Source: Ettlia oleoabundans
Taxonomy: Eukaryota > Chlorophyta > Chlorophyceae > Chlamydomonadales
Reading direction: 5' to 3'
DNA length: 64,000 bases
Assembly: GCA_019693395.1 (NCBI GenBank)
Contig: JAAMXP010002972.1
Location: 33,794 to 97,793, forward strand
The notes beneath the pieces are model-generated. The model did no database searches, was not told where the DNA came from, and saw nothing but the letters and a program-made list of their open reading frames with translations. Both the position numbers and the translations under genes were made by a program. Positions within the stretch are counted from its first letter, which is position 1, and every line of letters starts with the position of its first letter. Below, in pieces: positions 10,601 to 21,059 of the stretch.

Positions 10601-13600
10601 GCAGCACAAGGGGCATGAGCTCAACGGTGCAATGGACGGAGGTGCAATGACATGTCGTCTGCCTAACAAGCAAGCTTGCAAACTAGGCATCGGCGTGCGG
10701 GGCTCATGGAGCAACAGCTGCTGCCTCTGAGGGCGCCTCCTCTGCGGGGTTCCGGACCGCATGCTCAAGGGACTACCCTGTCCTTCTTCCTTGTTCCTTT
10801 GGTCCATGCCTCACATTACCATGCTTGATTTCCCAAGCAAGCTGCTGGCCCACCTGGTGAGGGCAGCTCCACTGGCAGGGCTCAGCGCAAGGTGCACACA
10901 GCTCCTGGCATTTCCTGGTGCACTTGCTGTGCACACAGCGCAGGTTGCAGGGCTTGCTGCAGGGAGGGCAGCCACTGCCGCCAACAGCAGCACCTGCAGG
11001 CTGTTCATGGCATGGCTTGCCACACACGTGTCCGCAGAAGAGCTCACGCTGGCAGTCCCTCTTACAAGCTGCGTGGGGCAGCTGTTCCCTGGGTGGCAGC
11101 TGCAAGGTTTTGGTGCCGGTTTGCAGCTGAACCTCCAATCTGGACCCCGCCTGCTTGATTGGAAGGTTGTGCAGCGCTGGGAACTTGCCACCGATGGACT
11201 TCAACTCCAACTGCCGCTTCACCCAGAGCTCAATACAGGCGCCGCAGGAGGCTCCACAAGTATGGCCGCAGCCCAGCAACGCTCCACAGGACTTAATACA
11301 GCGCCAAGGCTGCCCAAGAAGCTTGGCTGCCTCCCCGCAGGTGCTGGTGACGGTGTGCCCGCAATGCGGCAGTGCCACCTCCATGCGGTCTGGGCAGCTG
11401 ACCGTCTCTGGCGCCCTGGCCCTGCAAGGGGACAAGCATACAGCAAGCCGCTTGCTTGGCAGGTGAAGCGTTATCCATTTCTGCGGTAGTGTTTTCTCAG
11501 TTGTGCCAGGCAGGCAGCTGGGCTGTCCAACCATCCAGCAAATGTTTAGTGGCGGGGCATGTGGGTCACCTGTGGCAGGGAAGGTTCTTGATGACGTGTC
11601 CGCATGGCAACTCCGTCTCCAGCACGGTTACTAGACAGAGCCCGCAGTCCTGGTAGCAGAGCTTGTCGCAGGGGTGGTTGCACCCGTCGTGCACCCGCAG
11701 ACAGGGCTTCATGCATCGTGCCAGCACGTGGCGGGGATCATCAGAGTGGCACTTCCTGCGAGCCGTTTGGAGGCATAGCGTGACAGCAAACCACGGGCAT
11801 TGGCGTCATCTGAAAAGGGCAGGGTGGGGGGTGCGGGAGCTAATGGTCTATCAGCAACACTGCATGGATTCCTTGAATACCGGCACGCCTAGGAGACCAA
11901 CTTACCTTGGGCAAGCGTGACCACAGGCGAGGCGCTGGTCGCAGTTCAGGTGGCAGCCGCCGTCGCTGACATGCAGGCTGAAGTCACGCCAGTGGGCAAT
12001 GGTAGTCTGGTGCTCAGGGTGCTTCTGGCAGGCCAGCTGCAATGTGGGCCCTATCAGGCCGTCTGCATCCAGCATCTCCACCACCTAAAGGGAGCAATGC
12101 GCGCGGGAAGACAACCCAAGGGGTCTCGACGGCTTCTCAACCAACAAGGCCATGCATGCCACAAAACCGAAGGCAAGCAGTTTCCAGCCTCCTAGCATGT
12201 TTGAGCAGCACGTCCAGCAAGTGTGGTCAGCATCATGATACCCACCTGGGGCCAGATGCCAGCGTTGCGCCCCCCCAGCAGGCATGCATGGTTGCCAAGG
12301 ATGTACAGCCCCTTGCGTGCATGGGACAGCAGCACGTTGACTCTGTTCTTTAGCTTGAGAAAGCCGATGATGTTGTCCTGCAGCAGTGCAGGACAGCAAA
12401 AATCGCGTAACAAACTGAGGGGGCCCAACGCAGAATAGTACATCAACAATCATATGCAAGTGAACAAGACCATCTTGTTGGGGCTCCTTGTTGCGTCGGT
12501 GGCTGCCTAGCATCAAGTTATTCACCACGCTTTCACGTAGAGGCACTCCACCTGCTGTCCTCACCTTGTTACTCCTGACCAGGGACAGGATGATGATGTC
12601 CGCCTGCAAACGTAGGTTCGCCTTCAAGTGACCCGGCAATGCTCACAGAGTGAAGGTGCCAACTGGGGAGATAGCAGTAGCCAGCGAACTGAAACTAAGA
12701 ATGACTGCTGTCAGCCGAGTAGTGCCCTGGCGGCAGGCGAGGCGTAGACAGCCGCAATGCCTCCCAGCTCACCTCCTCGCCCTGGTAGTTGTCGATTGTG
12801 GCGAGTCGCACGGAGGCCTTCTGCTGCCCCATACCCTCCTCCCCACCAGTTGAAGCCACGCGGGGAGACTGTGACCCTGTGCCGTCGTCGCTGCCGCCCA
12901 TGCCGCCCTCTGCGTCTGCCAGCTCAGCTGCATCACGCTCGTCCACCACGATGTTCAAGTGTTGGCTGGCGAGCCGCCTGCAGGAGATTGGGCAATGAAA
13001 TAGGAGCCATGGTTGGAAGAGATATTTGTTTGGCAGCATCCTGCGCTTGCGGGCGCCTAGCCAGGTGTGCATGAACACTGGCACCCCAAAGCAGTGCGAC
13101 CCATGCCCAGGGCAGCTTCAGTCAAGTGAGCAGATGAGCATACAGCTTTTCAGCTCACCTCAAGATTTGCAGCTGGCCCACATATGGCGTCAGCACCGTG
13201 ATATGGTCTGCACTCATTGTAACCAGCGGGTAAGCTCCGCTCAGAAATGAAGACAACTATGCCCTCAGGTAGGTCAGCGCTTCAAGCTGTGCGAGCCTGC
13301 AACTGGGAACAAGCTGCGGCAGAGCTGCACATGGGGCTGGATGACTCACCCTGGGTGTAGCCCTGCTGCACTAGGTAGCGGGTGAGCCAGATGGCGTAGT
13401 GCGCCTCATATGTGTTGTACTTGGAGGCACTTTCCTGGGAATAGCCGCCCTCCAGCTCGGTGTGGGTGACCTGCAAGCAGGCAAGCGAGCAACCAATGTA
13501 CTTCCAACGAAGTAACTGGCATTCTTGGCAGGGATAAGGTACCCATCAGGCCAATGGAAATGCGGGCACGCAAGTCAGCAGGCATTGATATAAGGCACCA

Positions 13601-16600
13601 GCTTCCACTTCCCACCATCGTATGTGAGCGGGCTGGGCATGATACCTGCCAACAGCACTCTTGACAACAGCACGCTGGCGGCTGTGCCACTTACCCAGTA
13701 CACATCATGCAGCATGCCCTTGACGAGGCCATAATCCCGCACGCGTGGGTGGTCCTGCCGCCAGAAGGCAGGCAGGCGTGCAAGAGGAAAGTAGGCAGCA
13801 TCACCCAAAGCATTGTTGCCGGTGTGCTTATGTTGTGCAGATTATGTTATGCAGAAGGAACATTGGAGAGCGGATCCGCTCATACATGTCACTCAGATCA
13901 AACAGGATCTTGCACAGGATCTCACAAATGATTTGTTGACTCTGTTAAATGCCCAATGTCTGCCCGCTAGTTGCACCTACGGCTGTCAACACACTTGCCT
14001 GGAGGTGCGGGTAGACAGTGGCACGGATGAACCGGCTGATCTCAGGCCGCATGCGATGCTGCTGTGCCAGGCTGTACACTGGGAAGCTCTGCTGCCGCAC
14101 TAGGCGCTCGAAGAGGGACAGGTCAAGATTTTAACCCTGGCCCGAGTCCATAGACAGTGTATAGGACTGCGAAGCAAGGCGCAGTGGGAGCGACTCCGTT
14201 GAGCAACACGCAGAGATCAGGACTAGGTGCCCAATTTCATTCAGTGCCAACTCTGCTACAGCATCAGAGCCAATCACTGATGCAGCACACAGCTTAGAGG
14301 TAAATGTAGCTTGCTGCCTGACCTGCAGCTTGGGGCGCAGCTGCTCATGGTCCCCGATGAGGATGAGGTGCTCGGTGGAGGGTGTGAGGCATGCTAGGAT
14401 GTGGGCTTCCAGCACCTCTGCCGCCTCCTCGACCACCACAATCTGCAAGTGTTGGAAGCAAGGGAGCTTATTCAAGTTCGGCATCTAACACGCACCACAG
14501 CTTTGACTGGCAGCTGACGCTGCTGTGTCTGGGCTTTACGTCCCTCAGGATGAACCTAAGGAGCTCAGGTTTGCAGGTACCATCTCCCCGTCTCGTCACA
14601 AAGCGGGTACCAGCCAACCGACTGGACAGTCAACCAGCCAACCTTGGGTCCCAGCGCTCGTATCAGAGGCTGCTTGCTGGCCACGCCAGCAGGGTCATGC
14701 CCACCACGTCAGTGCTGCGAAGCAGCTCCAGATCGCGTACCTGATGGATCTCAGACACCTGGCTCAGAGCCTGCAGGAAAGAAAGCAGCATTCATGAGGA
14801 CATCAGCAACAGCATGCTGCAAACTTTGTAAGTGTGCTATAACCTGAGTGGGAAAACCTAGTGCTGCAAAGCTGTGCTGACATAGAGTATGCAATGTCAC
14901 ACCTCGCTGTACTGCCGGGCGTCGCGGGCAATCCCGTCCCGCAGGTCCTCAGTCAGCATCGCAGTCCAGTGGCCCAGCAAACGCCGCCTCTCCTTCCTGC
15001 TCAGGTTTGTTAGAACAGTTAATGGGTTCATGTATCGGCTGGTTTAAGCAACTCCAAATCCTGAAAGGAATCCAGCTGAGAAGCATCCTATTGGTGCCCA
15101 CAGTGCAGCAAATGATGGGACACATCCAGACGGTGCTTGATCAAGGAGATGGACGCGTGAGGTGCACACCTGTTGAGCGACCAGGCATCAGACACCAGCA
15201 GAAGCTCTTGCAGGTCCCGCTCCTCGCCCTCACTCTGTTTGCGCCCCTCGGGTGCATCGCCCACTCCACCTCGGAAGGCGCCTCTGCAATGCAGGCAGGA
15301 TTGTTGGCTCCGTCTGTAGTTTACAAGCTAGTTAGATGCAATCGTGTAATCATACGCACCCCCTGCTGTCCAAGCATATCTTGCCCTGTTGTTTGCCCTT
15401 AGAGTGCTGGCTAAACCTCGTTATTACTGAAAATTACTGAAAGCCAGTGTGCTGTTGCAGCTATCAACAGGCCTTGCACCATGTCTTCTTGCTCTCCCAG
15501 ATAATCCTGCAGAGTCTGATGCCCCACAGCGGGCGCTTGCAGCAACCAGCCGCCCAAAGCAGGGTTCATAGCCGGTTCATCCATCCCCATGCCTGCCAAA
15601 ATACTAAACATGCCGCCAACTTCGGCAGTGACAGGCTGCAACAGCGGGCAAGGGTTCCTGAGACACTTTAGAAGACAGAGCCAGGCCATAACATGCGATG
15701 GACAGCAGACTAAGTTATTGGGTGCCAGCCACTGACTAGGCGTGCGCTAATCGGCGGGCTTGTCGCATGTTACTTGCCTGCTTCAGTGGTGGTGGGGGCG
15801 GCTTGTAGTAGGCTGTCGCATCCTTTCCCGATGCCCAGTACTGCCACACCTGCTCCTGTGTTCGTACTGCTTGCCAGCCGTCAACCTCAGGGAGAGCCCT
15901 CCGCTGAAGTAGCAACCACAGCAAAGGCAGCAGAGCAAGAAAAATACACATGTGGGACACGAGTCAGGCACTGGGCAAGAAGAGGCTCATTGTTGGCCAA
16001 GATATACTGCTTTGGCGGCTCGACTGAGGCCTACTGGTGTCCCTGCTGCGAATGGCACATGGTACATGGTAGCTGCCTGCCGTGAGATGCGCCTTATATC
16101 CTCACCCAAGCCGCTCACCTTGATGGATGCGTGGATGGCAGGGCGCTGCACTGCCAGCATGCTGCTGACATCTTGCTAGCTCAGACCCCGTGCATGCATA
16201 CGCTGCAGCTGTGCTGAAGCTTTCGGCAGCTGCTGCTGCAGCCGGTCAAGGAGCTCAAACTGGGCAGCCAGCAACCGCTTTTCGCTGGTCTGCCCAGGTG
16301 GCGGCTTGCCTCTGCCCACCTCCCGCAGGTTGAATGGCTCAAGCTGCTGGCTCTTGCTCCTGGATGTGGAGCACAAGGCACAATACTCAGCATCATGCAG
16401 TGCAAGTCGGGAACACCAGCGTAAACTCAAGTTTTACAATTCCTTGCTGAACCCTGCTAGTAAGCAGGTGTGATAAAGCATGCTATGCACTATCAAACCT
16501 TTGCCTCGCTCGCTTATGCCGCCTGTTGCCGGTTGTTAACTCACCTGCCACCCACACGGATGATATTTGAGATTCCCGCATCCAAGATTCCCTCCAGGAC

Positions 16601-19600
16601 TTGATCTAGGGCGTGGTTAGTAAAGCACACGGTGAGGATGGGACCAGCACCTCCTTCAAACAGCCTGCGCATGGCGCCAGGGCCACGCAGCATGCCCAGG
16701 CGCGGCTGCAGTGTCGGCTTGCTGCGTTTGGATTGCAGCACACGCATAATGAGGATGCCGAGGAATGTCTTGCCGGTGCCCGGGGGGCCTTGTATCAGGG
16801 CCACGCTCTTGGACAGGGCCGCCTGAGGGCAGCACAAAAGCAAACCGGGAGGGGTGAGTTGCTACCACCGGTTACTGCAGCAATCAGCATCCAGCATTTG
16901 CGATCTTGGACTCGAACAGTCTTGCTCAAGGCATTGGTGTCTGATGACATTGACATAGGCAGGCTGGACAGGGACAACCTGCAGGGCACCAATCTGAGCA
17001 GGGTCCAGGGTGGTGGCGGCTGTCAGCGCAGCCACTGGGAAGGCTGCGGGCTGGAGCAAGGTCACCGCCTGCAGCACTGCACGGTGTTGGGCTGCCTCCA
17101 TCGTCAGCAGGGCATCCTGCCGATCCTCGACGATTAGTGCAGTCAGGTCAACGATATTGCTGTCGTTGCCCGCTTGCAGATACTGGGGCGGCGGCACCTC
17201 CATAGCAACTGCAGGGGTGAAGGCTCCATCAGGAGGGTTGGGTCATGATTGGCGGCAAAGGATGTAACGGTCAGGAATTGGTTGAGCACTGCCGCGCAGG
17301 GGGCACTGCACACATCCGGCTAGCCAGGAGGTGCGAGCCAAGTTAGGGCCTTTGCAAACTCTACTGATCCGCCTTTACTGTTCCGACTGCATTTTCTCAA
17401 GCACAACGGACGCCCCCTTCTGATGCAGTGGCAGCACTGGCAATGGACCTTACATTGAAGCAGACGCCGGTCTGGCGAGAGGCAGACAGCCATACCACTG
17501 CCGCATTGTTGTATATGAACATTCGAACGTCGCCGCTGCCACCGCCCCGTCTGCCCTGTGCACGCCCACTACTGCCGCCAATGCCGGCTTGCTGTGCTGC
17601 AGTGGCCTGGTGGTAGGCAATGCTCTGGGATAGAGGTTCAAGCATGTCCTGCCGCAACAGCCTGCGGGCACACAGAAACATCATATGCGAGGCAGATGGC
17701 AGCGGGTGACAGATGAGGCTGATGTATAGCGCCTCCAGGCTCTTGGGGCGGTTTTATGTGGAGGTATATAGGTGTCAAGCGTAGCCCCAGCACCACTGTC
17801 TTGAAGGCGGGGAGCCCCTTACCCTCCACCCCATCCCCCATACCCATTCAACCACCCCCCAACCCCACCCCCATGCAACCACCCACCCACCCACCCACTC
17901 GCACACATACCTGAAGTGGAGGTCCAGGTGCGCTGCGCTGCTCCCGGCCGGCAGGTGGGTAACGCTGCCGGAGCGGGTTGCGGGGTAGATAGGGCACCAG
18001 AGGGCACTCCGCCTCCTGCTGGGTTGGCACCACCTCGATGGACGAGATGTCGGCATGGTCATTGTCATGCCTGCAACCCGGGGCATTGTCTTCTGCAGTG
18101 TACTAGAATGCGAGCAGTGGTGCAAAACCAGGCACTAGGCTTGGCAGCAACTGGCAGCTATCTGGCTGCGCCTAGGTTTTGCTCAACCATCCAGGCGACG
18201 GCACGAATATGAGAAGCATGTGAGAGCAGCGTGCAGCGGTTGCCAGCTCACCTGGGTCCAATGGGACGGTACTCCCCTGGCCCCTCCTGCAGCATACTGG
18301 GGCCCTCTCCGTGCCCAAACAGGCGTGCCCAGTCCTCCTTTGAGGACCTCTCACTGGCGTGCAGCTGCTGGGCACGCTCCAGCTGCTGCTCTCGCTGCTT
18401 GTCCTGCTCCAATATGCTGCAGCAGAACGCCAAAGGAACAAAAGCTTCATGGCACGGAGCAGCACCCGCCTTGTAGTCCAAGTGCATGTTCGCGCAAAGA
18501 TTGCCATTACCATACCGGGCTGTGCCGGTGACCCCACTGGCTGACAACGTGCAAGCCCACCTGCGGATGTCTCGGACGAGGCGATCAATCACGGCCTTCT
18601 GCCGCTGCTGGTCCTGCTGCTGCCTTGCAGCGAAGGCGACAGCTGGGGCTGCTGCACTGCTGCACTGCAAGGCGTTTACAGCCTGCTGCACGGCCTCTAG
18701 GCAGCGGTTGATTTCCAGTGCCAGGGCCGCGCGCTTGTCTTTGAACTCGGTGCAAAGGGTGTATAGGAAGTCGGCTATGGGGTTGGCCAGATCAAACCAC
18801 GTTTCAGGTGTGAGCGGGCCGCCACCCTTGCTGCCCTGCAAGGGCAGATTGAGAACAGCATGCCTACAAGCCTGGCAAAACCCTCGTGCAATGAGGAAAA
18901 CCACAGACATATGCCCTATCTGCACTGTGCAAGTTGGAATAGACCAAGACTCAAGCAGGGCAGAGCAGTGTGGCTGGCAGAAAGCAGAAGGACCAGGCAG
19001 GGAATTTCAGGGACAAACGCCTGTGTTTCATTACAACGAACCTCCGTGTACATCATGTCCCTGATGCTGCACTTGGTAGCCAGCTGCAGCAGGCAGGTAG
19101 CCAGGCGGTTGAGGTCCAAGCTGTCTGCCACCTTGGACAACAGAATGTTGACCATGCCACCCATGCAGTGGTTCAGCAGCGGCGGGGCCGTGACCAAGCG
19201 CAGTAGAGGCACGATCACGCGCTGCAGGGATACCGCTTGCCGGTTGTTGCCTGCCTGCAGTTGTGCAAATCGCAGGTCAAATAGCGGTATCAGCTGCCTG
19301 CTTCAGTCTGTGCAGCAGTGCAACATGGCTGCAGTACGGACACAAGTCAGCAGTGTTCCCAGTCTATATCAGTCTGTGAAGGGGACCAGCGCCGCGGTTA
19401 GCCTTCAACGTGCAGCACCCACCTGAATCGTGAAGGCACTGGTGCAAATGGCCTCTATGCACTGCAGGCCTGCCTTTGGCGGGTCGGCCAGGTGCTCCAG
19501 CACGAAAGAGGGGTCATCTAATTTAGCCCATACGTCGCTGAGCAGCAGCGCCATGTTGAACCCGTTCCCGCCTAGTTAGAAGTCCCCCGCAGCATAGCGC

Positions 19601-19875
19601 TTCAGTAGATTTACACCTGGACCAGGGCTTGCTGCTGCAGGTCCTCTCCCACCTCCTCTGCCTGTACCACGTCCGTCACTTCTGCCCGCCCTGCCGCCAC
19701 CCCCCAACCTGCTGCCAAGGTGGTGCCCTCCGCCATTGCTGTAGCCTTGGCCTCCACCACTTTTACCTGTGTGCTGCCCACTGCCTCGGCCATGCACAGC
19801 AGACTGTGCACCTCTGCCAACCTTCCAGCTGCCCTCGCCACTGCGGCCATCGCGGCCTATGCCGCGCCCTGCCAT
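7699..19875 (-). CDS. ZNFX1-type SF1 RNA helicase with NFX1 zinc fingers and RZ finger (frame lesions)
   Basis: Upf1-like superfamily 1 helicase of the NFX1-type zinc-finger family (animal ZNFX1: RNA sensing, small-RNA inheritance). From the N terminus: RGG-rich start ([10 protein letters not shown]); helical armadillo-like region (19571-18252); [10 protein letters not shown] and [17 protein letters not shown]; Walker [10 protein letters not shown] and [12 protein letters not shown] (exon ending near 16550); Walker [10 protein letters not shown] and [11 protein letters not shown] (about 14330-14440); [15 protein letters not shown] (about 14000-14115); [38 protein letters not shown] (13200-12250). 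Cys/His NFX1 fingers follow (12085-10380). Then [26 protein letters not shown], and a final RZ finger ([29 protein letters not shown]) ending at 7699. Exons 18070-17911 and 14770-14643 are out of frame by one base. The block at 17205-17443 and the join before [10 protein letters not shown] (about 14120) are unresolved. Start: ATG 19875; an upstream in-frame start at 19974 is possible. Family certain, exact model not. Confidence 0.82.
13755..13998 (-). other. GC-AG intron in the ZNFX1-like gene
   Basis: On the - strand the exon ending YPHLQ is followed by CAG|GCAAGT, and the next exon begins [10 protein letters not shown] after GGCAG. Both sides are phase 0. The nearest GT (4 bases downstream) would put the next exon out of frame. 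Confidence 0.75.
17662..17910 (-). other. ZNFX1-like intron with G-quadruplex-prone repeat
   Basis: On the coding strand the 5' half of this intron is (GGGT)n followed by further runs of three to six G (17820-17900, C-rich on +). It would form a strong RNA G-quadruplex next to the donor GTATGT. It directly follows the exon with the frame conflict. Confidence 0.7.
19572..19616 (-). other. Putative 45-base intron near the ZNFX1-like start
   Basis: Joining CCAG|GTGTAA at 19616 to TAACTAG| at 19572 links the RGG-rich first exon to [14 protein letters not shown] in frame and removes a TAA stop. At 45 bases it is far shorter than its neighbours. A misplaced start or another lesion is possible. Confidence 0.5.
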
Positions 19876-21059
19876 GCTTACACTTGACTTAGCACTGTTC
19901 CACGGTTGCACGGGTACACGCGATGTTATGCTGATCGGCCAGAAGAGCCTGTCAATTGGGAGAGTGAGAGGCACACAGTGGGTGGCCTCTCAACTCGAAA
20001 TCGAGCTTGTGAAACAGCAATTTCAGCCGTTCGAACATGGGTGCACTCAGTACTCACATAACAATCTGTCCACACTAACCGTGCTGCCCGTGTTGCAGTA
20101 CGGTGGTGCACGTACAGCTGGCGCCTCCCAACCTTCCTTCTTTCTCCAATTGTTATTTATGGTCGTCGCTGCCACGTGCAACCTTTCCTGCTGGGGATCA
20201 CGTGTAGCCCCAGCAGGTTGCCCGCCGGTCTTCCCGACTCCTGCTGACGGTCCTTGTTCACGAGGACATGCCGAGAAACCGCACAAGAACCGGTAAACGA
20301 GTTTTAACGGCCTTTCAACAGTCTTGCGGTGGCATATCTTCGCTATGCCTGCACCACCTGCCATGGTGTCGTGGCCTACATGTGTGACCAGCTCCTGACC
20401 ACCTCCTGTCCAACTCCGCCGCTGATGGTCCATAGTGACGAACAGAGCACAGTTGAATGCGTGTGCATTACACGTCAAGGTCACCGTCGCCAGTAGATTC
20501 ATTGCCTCATCAACTATGATGAGCGACTTGCACACGAGTGCTGTGGTTGGCTGCTGCCCAAATCACCGCTGCGCATTGGGTAGGAACAGCATCGTGATTG
20601 TTCAAACGAAAGTTTGGGGCACACTCATTAGAGCTAGACACTTCTCTTTGGAGCCCGTCGATTAATGAACCAAAACTCGGCTGTCCGCTCTGAAACCAAC
20701 GGTCAATACAACGTAGATCCCAGCTTCGGATCTAGCTGGTGCTTGGGTTGTAAACAGCCTTCCACAAAAACTTGATGATAAGTGCTTGGCGTATGCTGCC
20801 GTCGAGTGTCGACATCAGCTTGCCTGCCTATTAAAGGCAGCGCCGCCCAACTGGCACCCACGCTGTGGCATGCTGTGCCCAAACCACAACTCGAACACCC
20901 GTTGCACACGGGCACGTTTCACTGTTTGGGAGCCGTCGACTTCCTACATTCATCTGCGGCGAAATTAACTTCTCGTCCACACGACCGGTTTCAACTGGGG
21001 TGGCTGGGGCCCTCTCACTTAACCAAGCCCTGGCCGATGAAGTGCGGTTAAGCTTCACT
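19876..21059. promoter_or_regulatory. Divergent promoter region, ZNFX1-like / TPR-DnaJ
   Basis: 1.18 kb between two divergently transcribed starts. A 162-codon open frame on - (20047-20535) has no family resemblance and is taken as chance. No TATA box or repeat was singled out. Presumed to hold both promoters and 5' UTRs. Confidence 0.5.

Noticed and set aside
15592..15778. GC-AG intron with CAG|GCAAGT after PPLKQ in the ZNFX1-like gene
   Set aside because: The donor looks ideal, but the next exon ([10 protein letters not shown]) needs phase 1, which the GT four bases later (CAA|GTAACA) provides.
20047..20535. 162-codon open frame on - between ZNFX1-like and TPR-DnaJ genes
   Set aside because: No recognisable domain, composition unlike neighbouring exons, and it lies in a divergent promoter. 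Long chance frames are common in this G+C-rich DNA.
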